A DNA stretch of 64,000 bases from Pseudooceanicola marinus (GTDB lineage Bacteria; Pseudomonadota; Alphaproteobacteria; Rhodobacterales; Rhodobacteraceae): NCBI RefSeq assembly GCF_020177265.1, contig NZ_JAIVMC010000003.1:62001-126000 (forward strand), written 5' to 3'. Made by a program: the position numbers and the translations under genes. The notes under the pieces are model-generated. The model searched no databases and was not told the origin of the DNA. It saw nothing but the letters and a program-made list of their open reading frames with translations. Positions 43,582 through 52,795 of this stretch are shown piece after piece. Numbering within the stretch: the stretch's first letter is position 1; every line of letters begins with the position of its first letter.

Positions 43582-44406
43582 ATGAGCGCAAACCAGATGA
43601 CATTCGGCGCCGAGGGCAGCCCGCGCGTCACGGTGGAGATCCGCGATCACGTGGCCCATGTGACCCTGGTGCGGTCGGACAAGATGAACGCGGTCGACAC
43701 CCCCATGGCGGAGGCCCTGGTGGCGGCGGGCGAGGCCCTGATGGGGCGCGCCGAGGTGCGGGCCGTGGTGATGCGCGGCGAGGGGCGCGCCTTCTGCGCC
43801 GGGCTCGACGTGGCCAGCTTCGCCGAGTTTGCCGGCACCGACCCCGAGGCGCGGGTGATGCCGCGCACCCATGGGGACTGCAACCTCTACCAGCAGCTGT
43901 GCCTGGTCTGGCGCGCCCTGCCGGTGCCGGTGATCGCCGCGCTGCACGGGGTGGCCTTCGGCGCCGGGTTCCAGCTGGCCATCGCCGCCGATGTACGGAT
44001 TGCGCATCCGGAGACGCAGCTGGCGATCATGGAGGCGAAATGGGGCCTGGTGCCCGACATGGGCGGCATGGTGATCCTGCCGCAGCTGATCCGGTCGGAC
44101 GTGCTGCGCCTGATGACCTATACCGCCGAGCCGGTGGGGGCGGCGCAGGCGCTGGACTGGGGGCTGGTGACCGAGCTGGCCGAGGATCCCCTGGCGCGGG
44201 CCGAGGCGCTGGCGGCCACCATCGCCGGGCGCAGCCCTTCCGCCACCCGCGCGGCGAAGCGCCTGATCGGGCTGGCCGAAAGCGGCGCTTCGGCGGAAAC
44301 GGTTCTCTATGAGGAAAGCCGGGAACAGACGGCATTGATCGGTGGCAAGGACCAGAGAGAGGTCATCGCGGCCAACATGCAGGGCCGCGCGCCGACCTTC
44401 GACTGA
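43582..44406 (+). CDS. Enoyl-CoA hydratase/isomerase family protein (crotonase)
   Basis: 274 residues. Oxyanion-hole motifs EGRAFCAGLDVASFA and LHGVAFGAGFQLAIAADVRI, with MEAKWGLVPDMGG in place of the usual catalytic glutamate loop: the second Glu position of classical hydratases reads Asp (PDMGG), so isomerase or another crotonase activity is possible. AGGAGGGAG lies before the ATG. The promoter has a TGACGTTGCG word like those at the fatty-acid genes, suggesting a shared regulator. Confidence 0.88.
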   Translation: MSANQMTFGAEGSPRVTVEIRDHVAHVTLVRSDKMNAVDTPMAEALVAAGEALMGRAEVRAVVMRGEGRAFCAGLDVASFAEFAGTDPEARVMPRTHGDCNLYQQLCLVWRALPVPVIAALHGVAFGAGFQLAIAADVRIAHPETQLAIMEAKWGLVPDMGGMVILPQLIRSDVLRLMTYTAEPVGAAQALDWGLVTELAEDPLARAEALAATIAGRSPSATRAAKRLIGLAESGASAETVLYEESREQTALIGGKDQREVIAANMQGRAPTFD

Positions 44407-44502
44407 GGGCGGGCGCCGTCCTGCGGCAGTCGCAGTCTGCCCCATGGACGGGCGCCGCTGCCAGAGCAGGCCATCGCGCCGGGGCGATGACAATTGAAAG
44501 CC

Positions 44503-44844
44503 TCAGAGCAGGTCCTGCGCCTTTTCCGGCGGACGGGCGATGACGGCGCGGTCGGCGGTGATGACCACGGGGCGTTCGATCAGCTTCGGATGGGCGGCCA
44601 TGGCGGCAATCAGTTGCTCCTCCGGCGTCTCCCGGGTCAGACCCAGCTCCTTGAAGAGGGTCTCCTTGGTCCGCATCATCTTGATCGCGGGCAGGCCCAG
44701 CTGGGACTGCAGGGCGCGCAACTCGGCTTCGCTGGGCGGTTCGTCCAGGTAGCGGCGGGTGGTGAAATCCGCCCCGGCCTCTTCCAGCAGGGCCAGCGCC
44801 TGGCGGGATTTCGAACAGCGGGGATTGTGCCATATGGTGATCAC
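44503..44844 (-). CDS. arsC: ArsC-family (glutaredoxin-dependent arsenate reductase-like) protein
   Basis: 113 residues. Catalytic Cys10 in [16 protein letters not shown] and the arginine-containing ERPVV segment before the C terminus, as in plasmid ArsC. It reduces arsenate to arsenite using glutathione. No arsB, arsR or acr3 is nearby, and it overlaps the pyrD stop by four bases, so a general role as a YfgD-type ArsC-like protein is equally likely. Confidence 0.88.
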   Translation of the reverse strand: MITIWHNPRCSKSRQALALLEEAGADFTTRRYLDEPPSEAELRALQSQLGLPAIKMMRTKETLFKELGLTRETPEEQLIAAMAAHPKLIERPVVITADRAVIARPPEKAQDLL

Positions 44845-45953
44845 AGCCAGTCCTTTCGGCCCGTGCCCACGGCGTCTGCCACATTGGCGAACCCGTCCTG
44901 GGCGAGCAGTTGATGCAGGCCTTCGGCGATGCGCGGCACCAGCGACAGACCTTCGTAGACCAGCGCCGAGTAGAGCTGCACCGCCGAGGCGCCGGCGCGG
45001 ATCTTCTGGTAGGCCTCTTCGGCCGAGGAGACACCGCCCACGCCGATCAGCGGCACGCGGCCTTCGGTCAGCTCCGACAGCCGCGCCAGGACGCGGGTGG
45101 ATTTCTCGAACAGGGGCGCGCCGGACAGGCCGCCGGCCTCGCCCCCATGGGCGGAGCGCAGGCCCTCGCGCGCCAGCGTCGTGTTGGTGGCGATGACCCC
45201 ATCGAGGGAGAGCGCGGTGGCAACCTCGGCGATGTCCGACAGGCCCTCGGCATCGAGATCCGGGGCGATCTTCAGGAATATCGGGATGCGCCGGTCGAGG
45301 CTGTCGCGGGTCGTCAGCACCCCTTCCAGCAGGGCGGTCAGCGCGGCCTTGCCCTGCAGGTCGCGCAGTTTCTCGGTGTTGGGGGAGGAGACGTTGACCG
45401 TGGCGAAATCCAAGCTGCTGCCGCAGCGCGCCAGTACGGCGGCGAAATCGCCCGCGCGGTCGGTGCTGTCCTTGTTGGCGCCCAGGTTCAGGCCGATCAC
45501 CGCGTCGCGGGGGCGGGCCTCCAGCCGGGTGGCGATCGCCTCCATTCCTTCGTTGTTGAAGCCGAAGCGATTGATCACGCCGCGGTCCTCGGTCAGGCGG
45601 AAGAGGCGCGGTTTCGGGTTGCCCGGTTGAGGGCGGGGCGTGGCTGCGCCCACTTCGATGAAGCCGAAGCCCGCGCGCGACAGCGGCGCCAGCGCCTCGG
45701 CGTTCTTGTCGTAGCCGGCGGCGAGGCCCATCGGGTTGGCCAGGTTCAGCCCCGCGACCGAGGTGCGCAGCCGGTCGGAGGTGACCAGCCCGGGCAGGGG
45801 CGCCAGCCCGCTGCGCAGGGCGAAGATCGACAGCCCATGGGCGCGTTCCGGGTCCAGCCGGTGCAGGGCCATCAGGCCCAGCTTTTCCACGCCCCGTTCC
45901 CAGGCGCCGGGAATGTCGCTGCCGGTGGTGCCGGTCACGCCGCTGGATGTCAT
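44841..45953 (-). CDS. pyrD: Dihydroorotate dehydrogenase (quinone), class 2
   Basis: 370 residues. It oxidises dihydroorotate to orotate in pyrimidine synthesis, at the inner membrane face. The N-terminal helices ([22 protein letters not shown]) are the membrane/quinone tunnel of class 2. [16 protein letters not shown], the catalytic serine region [16 protein letters not shown], and the FMN-binding [19 protein letters not shown] are present. It overlaps DUF952 upstream and arsC downstream by four bases each. Confidence 0.96.
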   Translation of the reverse strand: MTSSGVTGTTGSDIPGAWERGVEKLGLMALHRLDPERAHGLSIFALRSGLAPLPGLVTSDRLRTSVAGLNLANPMGLAAGYDKNAEALAPLSRAGFGFIEVGAATPRPQPGNPKPRLFRLTEDRGVINRFGFNNEGMEAIATRLEARPRDAVIGLNLGANKDSTDRAGDFAAVLARCGSSLDFATVNVSSPNTEKLRDLQGKAALTALLEGVLTTRDSLDRRIPIFLKIAPDLDAEGLSDIAEVATALSLDGVIATNTTLAREGLRSAHGGEAGGLSGAPLFEKSTRVLARLSELTEGRVPLIGVGGVSSAEEAYQKIRAGASAVQLYSALVYEGLSLVPRIAEGLHQLLAQDGFANVADAVGTGRKDWL

Positions 45954-46288
45954 GCCATGTCCTCGGGGAATACGTGGGCGCCGTCCTGCAGGGGCAGCGG
46001 CCAGTGGGTCTGCACCTCCGACAGTTTCAGTCGCCGGTAGAGGTGCGGGAAGAGGGCGCCGCCGCGCGACACCTCCCAGGTCAGGGCCTCGCCCAGCTCG
46101 TCGGTGTCGCAGGCGGCCAGGATCAGGCCCTCGACCCCGGCGAAGTGCTTCGCCGCCGTCTCGGCGGCCTGCTCGGCGGTGGAGAAGTGGATGAACCCAT
46201 CGGCCAGGTCGATGGGGGCACCGGCGGTTTCGCCCGCCGTCACCAGGTCCTGCCATTCGGCATCGCGGAAGATCTTGTAAATCAGCAT
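45950..46288 (-). CDS. DUF952 domain protein
   Basis: 112 residues. Starts [19 protein letters not shown] and has the family motifs [20 protein letters not shown] and [18 protein letters not shown]952 proteins resemble ADP-ribosyltransferase-fold/tRNA phosphotransferase-like small enzymes; no function is established. It overlaps pyrD by four bases, an arrangement I believe is common in Rhodobacterales. Confidence 0.9.
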   Translation of the reverse strand: MLIYKIFRDAEWQDLVTAGETAGAPIDLADGFIHFSTAEQAAETAAKHFAGVEGLILAACDTDELGEALTWEVSRGGALFPHLYRRLKLSEVQTHWPLPLQDGAHVFPEDMA

Positions 46289-46347
46289 GGGGTGGGGATG
46301 CCCCGAAACGCGGCGCCGGTCAACGGCGCCGCGCGATCCCGGGCAGT

Positions 46348-47199
46348 TCAGGCGCCCAGATCGGTCAGGATCTGCCGGATCATGGCGATGTCCTGCGGTC
46401 GCGACAGGGTGGGGGCATGGCCACAGCGGGCGATCTCGGTGGTGGCGGCACGCGGCCCTTCGGCGGCCATGCGGGCCGCGACCCCGGTCGGGAACAGGTC
46501 GCTGTCGGCGCCGCGGATGGCGTGCACCGGGATCGCGATGCGCGCCCAGCGGTCCCAGGTCGTCAGTTCGTCGGGCGAGGCGGAGAACTGAATCGTGATC
46601 CGTGGATCGTAGTGCAGGGTGAACATGCCGTTGCCCTTGCGCCGGACGGAGGTGCGGGCCATGCGCCGCCAGAAGGCATCCGAGGCCGGGCCGAAAGGCT
46701 GATAGGACTGGCGGAACCAGACCTCGGCCTCGGACATGCTGCGCCATTCGGGGGCGGAACCGGCATAGGCCAGGATGCGGTCGATGGCGGGTTGGGGGAT
46801 CTCCGGTCCGATGTCGTTGACGATCAGGCACGACAGCCGCTCGGCCAGCGGCCCGGAGGCCATGCGCATGCCGATCAGCCCGCCCATCGAGGTGCCGATC
46901 CAGGCCGCCCGGGTGATGCCGTAGCGATCCAGCAGGTCGCCCGCGATCCCGGCGTAGTATTCCACCGAATATTCCGCCGCCGGGTTGGACGACCAGCTGG
47001 ACAGGCCCCGCCCGATGGTGTCGGGGCAGAGGACGAAGTAGCGGTCCGACAGGGCGCGGGCCAGCTCGTCGAAGTCGCGGCCGGTGCGGGCCAGCCCGTG
47101 CCACATCACCAGCGCCGGGTTGGCCGGGTCGCCCCATTCGGTGACATGCAGCTCGTGATCCAGGACGGGGACGAAGCTGAAGCGGGGATCGGAACTCAT
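46348..47199 (-). CDS. Alpha/beta hydrolase
   Basis: 283 residues. Nucleophile Ser104 in WIGTSMGGLIGMRMA; oxyanion region MWHGLARTGRDFDEL; likely acid in IRGADSDLFP and base in ARCGHAPTL. It overlaps livM by ATGA, so it is translated with the ABC transporter and may act on the imported compound (an ester or amide). A hairpin (46310-46332, GCGGCGCCG/CGGCGCCGC) sits between it and DUF952. Confidence 0.88.
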   Translation of the reverse strand: MSSDPRFSFVPVLDHELHVTEWGDPANPALVMWHGLARTGRDFDELARALSDRYFVLCPDTIGRGLSSWSSNPAAEYSVEYYAGIAGDLLDRYGITRAAWIGTSMGGLIGMRMASGPLAERLSCLIVNDIGPEIPQPAIDRILAYAGSAPEWRSMSEAEVWFRQSYQPFGPASDAFWRRMARTSVRRKGNGMFTLHYDPRITIQFSASPDELTTWDRWARIAIPVHAIRGADSDLFPTGVAARMAAEGPRAATTEIARCGHAPTLSRPQDIAMIRQILTDLGA

Positions 47200-48260
47200 G
47201 CGCCTTTCCCCCGGGCCGAAAGGGTGCCGGCGATCCCTTTCGGGAAGAAGTAGACCAGCAGGATGAAGACGATGCCCAGCCATAGCAGCCAGCGGTCGGG
47301 CGACAGGATGTCGGGCAGCACGGGCAGGCCCGACAACGCCTCGGAGGCGCTGCCCATCAGGTCGCGCAGGTAGTATTGCGCCAGGACCATCAGCGTGGCG
47401 CCGATCACCGCGCCCCACATGGTGCCCATTCCGCCGATCACCACCATCAGCAGGATGTCGATCATGATGTCGAAGGACAGCGCGGTTTCCGGCCCGGTGT
47501 ATTTCAGCCAGACCGCATAGACCGTACCCGCAAGCGAGGCGATGACGGCCGCGATGCAGAAGACGAAGGTGCGATAGGCCACGACGCGATAGCCGATGGC
47601 CTCGGCCCGGGCCTCGTTCTCGCGGATGGCCTTCAGCACCGTCCCGATGGGGGAGGCGACGAGGCGCAGCATCGCCAGGAAGAGCACCAGCGAGCTGACG
47701 AAGACGAAGTAATAGGCCGCCAGCTTGCCGTTCAGGCGCACGCCGAACCAGCGCACCACCTTGCCTTCTTCGTCCACCAGCAGCTTCGTCGCTGGTTTGA
47801 AGAGGTCGGGCGCGCGGTAGGTGATGCCGTCTTCGCCCCCGGTCAGGCCCGACAGCTGCGAGGCCAGCACCAGCGCGACGGAGGCCGCCGCCAGGGTGAT
47901 CATGGCGAAGAAGATCGCCTTCACGCGCAGCGACAGCAGGCCGACGGCCACGGCCACCACCAGCGACACGGCGACACCCGCCAGACCGCCCAGCAGGACG
48001 GGCGTCCAGCCCGCGCCCATGCGGTCCAGCGCGATGGCCGCGCCGTAGCTGCCGAAGCCGAAGAACATGGTGTGGGCAAAGCTGACGATGCCGGTATAGC
48101 CGATCAGCAGGTCATAGCTGGCCACCAGCACGATGAAGACGCAGATGCGCGCCGCCACCTGGATCGAGCGCACGTCCTGGAACAGGAACGGCCAGAACAG
48201 CAGCGCCGCGGCGATGGCCAGAACGGCCAGTTTCACGATGGGGGAGGTTTGGTTTTTCAT
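47196..48260 (-). CDS. livM: Branched-chain amino-acid/amide-type ABC transporter permease, LivM family
   Basis: 354 residues, about nine to ten membrane segments. LivM signatures SYDLLIGYTGIVSFAHTMFFGFG and RENEARAEAIGYRVVAYRTF, then GGMGTMWGAVIGATLMV. A periplasmic insertion of about 45 residues (DGITYRAPDLFKPATKLLVD onwards) is seen in some HAAT members for amides. The ATG at 48260 is preferred to the GTG three bases up. It starts seven bases after the livH stop. Confidence 0.92.
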   Translation of the reverse strand: MKNQTSPIVKLAVLAIAAALLFWPFLFQDVRSIQVAARICVFIVLVASYDLLIGYTGIVSFAHTMFFGFGSYGAAIALDRMGAGWTPVLLGGLAGVAVSLVVAVAVGLLSLRVKAIFFAMITLAAASVALVLASQLSGLTGGEDGITYRAPDLFKPATKLLVDEEGKVVRWFGVRLNGKLAAYYFVFVSSLVLFLAMLRLVASPIGTVLKAIRENEARAEAIGYRVVAYRTFVFCIAAVIASLAGTVYAVWLKYTGPETALSFDIMIDILLMVVIGGMGTMWGAVIGATLMVLAQYYLRDLMGSASEALSGLPVLPDILSPDRWLLWLGIVFILLVYFFPKGIAGTLSARGKGA

Positions 48261-48267
48261 CACAGCC

Positions 48268-49260
48268 TCACTTCACCGCCGGTTTCAGGCCGTTGGGCCG
48301 CCACAGCAGGATGACCATCATCAGCAGCATGTTGGACGCCAGCGACAGTTTCGGCGCCAGGAAGCCCACGTAGTTGGACATCAGCCCGACCATGATCGCG
48401 CCCAGCAGGGTGCCCTGGACGCTGCCCAGCCCGCCGATGATGACCACGATGAAGACGACGATCATCATGTCGGCGCCCAGGTGCGGGGTGATCAGCGTTT
48501 CGTACCCCGCCCACATGGCCCCGCCGAGGGCGGCCAGCGCGCTGCCCGCCATGAATACACCGATGAACAGCCGGTCGATGCGGAAGCCGAGCGCCTCCAC
48601 CATCTCGCGGTTTTCCACGCCCGCGCGGATCAGCAGGCCCAGGCGGGTGCGGTTCAGCACCCAGTAGAGGCCCGCATAGACGATCAGCCCCAGCATGAAG
48701 GCGAAGAAGCGGTAGATCTCGATGGTGACGTCGCCGATGACGAAGGCCCCTTCGAGAAAGGCCGGGCGCCCGACGCTGAACGGCGTGCCGCCCCAGATCG
48801 CCAGGATCAGCTCCTCGACCACGATCAGCGCGCCCATGGTGATCAGGATCTGGCGCAGGTGGTCGGAATAGACCGGCTTGATGATCACGGTTTCAAAGAA
48901 CCAGCCCGCGATCAGGCCAAAGATCATCGCCGCGCCGAAGGCCGCGACCAGGGCCGCGATGTTCAGCATCAGCGAGGGGGAGCCGAGCCAGCCGCCAAGC
49001 GAGGCCAGCACGCTGGCGGCGATGAAAGCGCCCAACGACACAAAGGCCGAGTGGCCGAAGTTCAGCACGTCCATCAGGCCGAAGACGAGGCTGAGGCCCG
49101 AGGCCATCAGGAAGATCATCATCCCCATGGCCAGCCCCGCCACGGTCAGCGTGGCCCAGGATGATGGCGCGCCGATCAGCACGAAGCAGACCGCGGCCAC
49201 GGCGACCGGCAGCAGGTAGACCCCGCCCAGCCGGTCGATGGTTTCATTCAACTTGTCCAT
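48268..49260 (-). CDS. livH: Branched-chain amino-acid/amide-type ABC transporter permease, LivH family
   Basis: 330 residues. Membrane protein with MASGLSLVFGLMDVLNFGHSAF (LivH signature), RAGVENREMVEALGFRIDRL, and GGLGSVQGTLLGAIMVG. It pairs with LivM to form the translocation path. The ATG at 49260 follows GAGGAGAGA; the frame extends upstream into the livF end without similarity. Confidence 0.92.
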   Translation of the reverse strand: MDKLNETIDRLGGVYLLPVAVAAVCFVLIGAPSSWATLTVAGLAMGMMIFLMASGLSLVFGLMDVLNFGHSAFVSLGAFIAASVLASLGGWLGSPSLMLNIAALVAAFGAAMIFGLIAGWFFETVIIKPVYSDHLRQILITMGALIVVEELILAIWGGTPFSVGRPAFLEGAFVIGDVTIEIYRFFAFMLGLIVYAGLYWVLNRTRLGLLIRAGVENREMVEALGFRIDRLFIGVFMAGSALAALGGAMWAGYETLITPHLGADMMIVVFIVVIIGGLGSVQGTLLGAIMVGLMSNYVGFLAPKLSLASNMLLMMVILLWRPNGLKPAVK

Positions 49261-49279
49261 TGTCTCTCCTCGGGCCTTC

Positions 49280-49984
49280 TCACGCGGACAGGGACAGCAG
49301 GCGATCCTGCAGGTCCTTGTCGGCCACGAAATCCGCCATGCTGCCGGTATGGGCGACGCGGCCGTCCTCGATGACAGCCATGTCGCGGCCCAGCGAGCGG
49401 GCAAATTCAAAATTCTGTTCCACCAGCAGGATCGTCGTCTTGTCCGAGATCTCGCGGAAGGCCTCGGCCATGTTGTCCACGATGGAGGGCGCCAGCCCCT
49501 TGGTGGGTTCGTCGATCAGGATCAGCTCGCGCGGTTCGATGATGGCGCGGGCCACCGACAGCATCTGTTTCTGCCCGCCCGAAAGGGCCCCGGCGGGCTT
49601 GTCCCAGAATTTCTCGATGGCGGGGAAGAGGCCGTAGATCCATTTCAGCCGGGCCTTGTCGAAGGTCCCGTCGGCGGTGGCGAGGATCATGTTCTCCTCC
49701 ACCGTCAGCCCGCCGAAAATGCCCATGTCCTCCGGCACGAAGGCGATGCCGCGGCGGGAGATGTCGGCGGTGTGCAGCCCGGTCAGATCCTCGCCCCGGA
49801 AGGTGACGGAGCCGGGGGAGGGGGACCAGAGCCCCATGATCGAGCGCAGGGTGGTGGACTTGCCCGCGCCGTTGCGGCCCAGCAGGCAGAAGACGCCGCC
49901 CTCGGGCACGTCGAAACTCACGTCGTGCAGCACGTGGTACTGCCCGATGGAGGTCTTCATGTTCTTCAGGGACAGCAGGCTCAT
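49280..49984 (-). CDS. livF: ABC transporter ATP-binding protein, LivF family
   Basis: 234 residues. Walker A GRNGAGKST, signature LSGGQKQMLSVARAI, Walker B LILIDEPTKGLAP, H-loop LLVEQNFEFA. One of two ATPases of the transporter. It overlaps livG by ATGA and is 19 bases from livH. Confidence 0.94.
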   Translation of the reverse strand: MSLLSLKNMKTSIGQYHVLHDVSFDVPEGGVFCLLGRNGAGKSTTLRSIMGLWSPSPGSVTFRGEDLTGLHTADISRRGIAFVPEDMGIFGGLTVEENMILATADGTFDKARLKWIYGLFPAIEKFWDKPAGALSGGQKQMLSVARAIIEPRELILIDEPTKGLAPSIVDNMAEAFREISDKTTILLVEQNFEFARSLGRDMAVIEDGRVAHTGSMADFVADKDLQDRLLSLSA

Positions 49985-50745
49985 GCGGGTTCGACCCCCT
50001 TGCCGAGGTAGACATCCTTGACCAGCTGGCTCGACATCACCTCCTCGGGGTTGCCGTCGGCCAGAAGGGTGCCGTTGTGCAGGACGATGATCCGGTCGGC
50101 CAGCGCGCGCACCACGTCCATCTTGTGTTCGACCAGCAGCACGGTCTTCGAGGTGTCGTGCTTGATCTCGGCGATCAGCTCCAGCACGTCGGGCGCGTGG
50201 TCGAGGGACATGCCGGCGGTGGGTTCGTCGAACATGTAGATGTCGGGCTCCATCGCCATCAGCAGGGCGACCTCCAGCTTGCGCTGGTCGCCGTGGCTGA
50301 GTTCCGAGGCCGCCTGATGGGCGACGCCCTGCAGCTTGGTGGCCTCCAGGTAGCGTTCGGCGCGGGCGGTCAGTTCGGTCAGCGACCGGGCGGAGCGGAA
50401 CATGCGCCAGCCGTCGCCCGACCGCGCCTGTACCGCCAGGCGGATGTTTTCCAGCACCGACAGCTCGGGGAAGAGGTTGGTCAGCTGGAACGCCCGGCCG
50501 ACACCGTGATGGGCGCGGGTCGAGGGCGCCATCTTCGTCAGATCGGTGCCGTCCTTCAGGACGCGGCCCGACGTGGCGCGCAGCTGGCCGGAAATCAGGT
50601 TGAAATAGGTGGTCTTGCCGGCACCGTTGGGGCCGACGATCACCGTCAGCTCGCCGGGGCGGAAGTCGCAGCTGACGGCGTTCACGGCCACGTGGCCGCC
50701 GAACCGGATCGTCAGATCCTGCGTGATGAGGGATGGTTTGGACAT
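49981..50745 (-). CDS. livG: ABC transporter ATP-binding protein, LivG family
   Basis: 254 residues. Walker A GPNGAGKTT, Q-loop GVGRAFQLTNLFPELSVLEN, signature LSHGDQRKLEVALLMA (the LSHG variant typical of LivG), Walker B IYMFDEPTAGMS and H-loop LLVEHKMDVV. It lies 108 bases after the binding-protein gene, with a hairpin between. Confidence 0.94.
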   Translation of the reverse strand: MSKPSLITQDLTIRFGGHVAVNAVSCDFRPGELTVIVGPNGAGKTTYFNLISGQLRATSGRVLKDGTDLTKMAPSTRAHHGVGRAFQLTNLFPELSVLENIRLAVQARSGDGWRMFRSARSLTELTARAERYLEATKLQGVAHQAASELSHGDQRKLEVALLMAMEPDIYMFDEPTAGMSLDHAPDVLELIAEIKHDTSKTVLLVEHKMDVVRALADRIIVLHNGTLLADGNPEEVMSSQLVKDVYLGKGVEPA

Positions 50746-50808
50746 GGGAAACCTGGGGTCTGCCGGGGCGCGGGGATGCGTCGCGCCGGCGATCTGTCTT
50801 GGGAAAAT

Positions 50809-50837
50809 CCCCGGGCCGGGGATGGACCGGCCCGGGG
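50809..50837 (-). terminator. Hairpin between the binding-protein gene and livG
   Basis: 11-bp perfect stem CCCCGGGCCGG/CCGGCCCGGGG with a 7-base loop; on the minus strand GATTTTCCC follows. It probably reduces read-through or protects the 5' transcript, giving more binding protein than membrane parts. Confidence 0.65.
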
Positions 50838-50853
50838 CAGTGGATCGGCGCGG

Positions 50854-52050
50854 TCAGTTCTCGCGGCCGATCGGGATCTCCATCTCTTCCGGCTTGATCT
50901 CGCGCACCAGTTCCGGGATCGCCCAGTCGACGTCCTCATCCACGCGGATCTTGAAGTGGTACATGGATTGCAGCGCCTGGTGATCCTCGGGGCGGAAGGT
51001 CATGGTGCCCTTGGGCGTTTCCCAGGACATGCCTTCCATCGTCTCGATCAGGGTCTCGGTGTCCCACTCCTCGGCCGTCTCCAGCGCCTTCACGACGGCC
51101 AGGGCGGCGGACATGCCACCGGCGGTGAAGAAGTCCGGGGGCGTCTCGAACCGTTCCATGTGGGTGTCGACCAGCCAGTCGTTCACCTCGTTCTGGGGCG
51201 CCTCGTAGTAGTAGTAGATGGCGCCTTCCATGCCCGGGACCCGCTTGTAGGTGGGCAGGACGGGCAGGATGTGACCGCCGGTCGAGATCTCGATGCCATA
51301 GCGTTCGGGCTGCATCGCCTGGATCTTGCCCATCGGGTCACCGCCACCGGCGACGTAGATCATGATGACCTTGCGGCCCTCGTGATCCTTCAGGGCGTTG
51401 AACATGCGTTCGGCGGAGGCGGTGAAATCGGTGGTGCCCTGGGGGATGTATTCCTCGGTCACGACCGTGGCGCCGGTGCCGTCCAGCGCGGACTTGAAGG
51501 CGGTGATGCCGTCGCGGCCAAAGGCGTAGTCCTCGGCCAGGGTGGCGACGTAGAGGTCCTCATCGGGCGCCAGTGCCAGGGCCTGGGCCTGCATGTCCAT
51601 CGAGGAGTTGCGTGATGTCTTGAAGATGTAGCGGTTGCTGTCCTCGCCGGTCAGCCCGTCGGCCACCGCCGGTTCGACGATCAGGATCTTCTCGTATTCC
51701 TCGGCAATGGGCAGCATCGACAGGGTCACGCCCGACGACGTGGCGCCGACGGCCAGCAGCACCTCGTCGTCGCCATAGGCCTCTTCCAGGGCGGCGCGCG
51801 CCATGTCGGGCTTGAACTGGGTGTCCTTGTGGATGATCTCCACCGGATGGCCGTTGATCTCATTCGTGCCGCCGGTGGCATATTCGATGCCCAGCTCGAA
51901 CCCGGTCTGCGACTGCTTGGAAAACGCCTCCAGCGCCGAGCCGGACATGCCGTGGATCAGGGCGATCTTCACCGGGTCCTGCGCCTGCGCAGCCCCCGTG
52001 ACGCCGAGGCCGAACGCAAGCGCGCCGACCAGTGTGAACACTGATTTCAT
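50854..52050 (-). CDS. ABC transporter substrate-binding protein (Leu/Ile/Val or amide type)
   Basis: 398 residues. Signal peptide MKSVFTLVGALAFGLGVTG through AAQA, mature start QDPVKIALIHGMSGSALEAF. Type I periplasmic binding protein of the LivJ/AmiC kind: VGATSSGVTLSMLPIAEEY, DYAFGRDGITAFKSAL and TGGHILPVLPTYK. The ligand cannot be read from the sequence; the aromatic-rich segment GAIYYYYEAPQNEVN suggests a pocket unlike classical LivJ. GGAGGGAGGACC lies before the ATG. It is the first gene of the transporter operon. Confidence 0.9.
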   Translation of the reverse strand: MKSVFTLVGALAFGLGVTGAAQAQDPVKIALIHGMSGSALEAFSKQSQTGFELGIEYATGGTNEINGHPVEIIHKDTQFKPDMARAALEEAYGDDEVLLAVGATSSGVTLSMLPIAEEYEKILIVEPAVADGLTGEDSNRYIFKTSRNSSMDMQAQALALAPDEDLYVATLAEDYAFGRDGITAFKSALDGTGATVVTEEYIPQGTTDFTASAERMFNALKDHEGRKVIMIYVAGGGDPMGKIQAMQPERYGIEISTGGHILPVLPTYKRVPGMEGAIYYYYEAPQNEVNDWLVDTHMERFETPPDFFTAGGMSAALAVVKALETAEEWDTETLIETMEGMSWETPKGTMTFRPEDHQALQSMYHFKIRVDEDVDWAIPELVREIKPEEMEIPIGREN

Positions 52051-52159
52051 GGGTCCTCCCTCCCTTAAGTCAGGCAGACGGGCGCATTGCGCGGGGCCGT
52101 CTGTTTCAGTATCTCCTTGCGTCAGGAAGATCCCATTGCCCGGGGTCGGGAGCAATATC

Positions 52160-52756
52160 GTGGAACTACTTATCGACGAGGCCTACCGTTCCGGACGGTT
52201 CGAGGAGATCGCGTTCCTGCATGCGCCCGTGGGCCTGGTGGTGACCGAGGACCGGGTGATCCGCGACTGCAACATCGCCTTCGCGGAGATGTTCCGCTAC
52301 GCCCGCGACCAGTTGCGCGATCAGACCTTTTCCATCCTCTACCCCTCGCGGGAGGAGTTCGTGAACATCCGCGATCGGGGCATCCGGACGCTGGCGGAAA
52401 AGAACGTCTACTGGGATGAACGGATCATGGCGCGCAGCGACAACACGCTGTTCTGGTGCCGGGTGCGCGGCCATTCCTTCACCCCCGATGAGCCGCTGGC
52501 GCGCGCCGTCTGGTCCTTCGCCGATCTGTCGTCGATCCGGCCCTACAACGAGCTGACCCGGCGAGAACGGGAAATCATTTCGTTTCTGGCCGACGGGCTG
52601 ACGTCGAAGGAAATCGCGCTGAAGCTCGACATCTCGCACCGCACGGTCGAGGTCTACCGGGCGAAGCTGCTGAAGAAGTTCGGGGTGGTGAACACCTCGT
52701 CGCTGCTGCAGGCGCTTGGCCATATCGACGCCGACCACGTCGTCGACCGGGCCTAG
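52160..52756 (+). CDS. PAS-LuxR type transcriptional regulator
   Basis: 198 residues. A PAS domain (about 14-125; HAPVGLVVTEDRVIRDCNIA, SDNTLFWCRVRGHSF) and a C-terminal LuxR/NarL helix-turn-helix (LTRREREIISFLADGLTSKE, LDISHRTVEVYRAKLL). No receiver domain, so the PAS domain is the likely sensor. The GTG start at 52160 has GGGAG seven bases ahead; there is no ATG in a suitable place. It is divergent from the ABC binding-protein gene (110 bases between starts) and probably regulates it in response to the imported compound. Confidence 0.85.
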   Translation: MELLIDEAYRSGRFEEIAFLHAPVGLVVTEDRVIRDCNIAFAEMFRYARDQLRDQTFSILYPSREEFVNIRDRGIRTLAEKNVYWDERIMARSDNTLFWCRVRGHSFTPDEPLARAVWSFADLSSIRPYNELTRREREIISFLADGLTSKEIALKLDISHRTVEVYRAKLLKKFGVVNTSSLLQALGHIDADHVVDRA

Positions 52757-52795
52757 GCCGGCAGGACAGGCTGTTGGGGCGGCTTTCCTGCCGGC
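52757..52795 (+). terminator. Hairpin directly after the PAS-LuxR gene
   Basis: 9-10 bp stem GCCGGCAGGA/TCCTGCCGGC starting at the base after the stop codon, loop of 19 bases. There is no T-run after the stem, so it may be a Rho-type or stabilising structure. Confidence 0.5.

Noticed and set aside
44503-44844. Arsenic resistance operon around arsC.
   Set aside because: No arsR, arsB/acr3 or arsenite exporter is nearby; the gene is the tail of the pyrD gene train.
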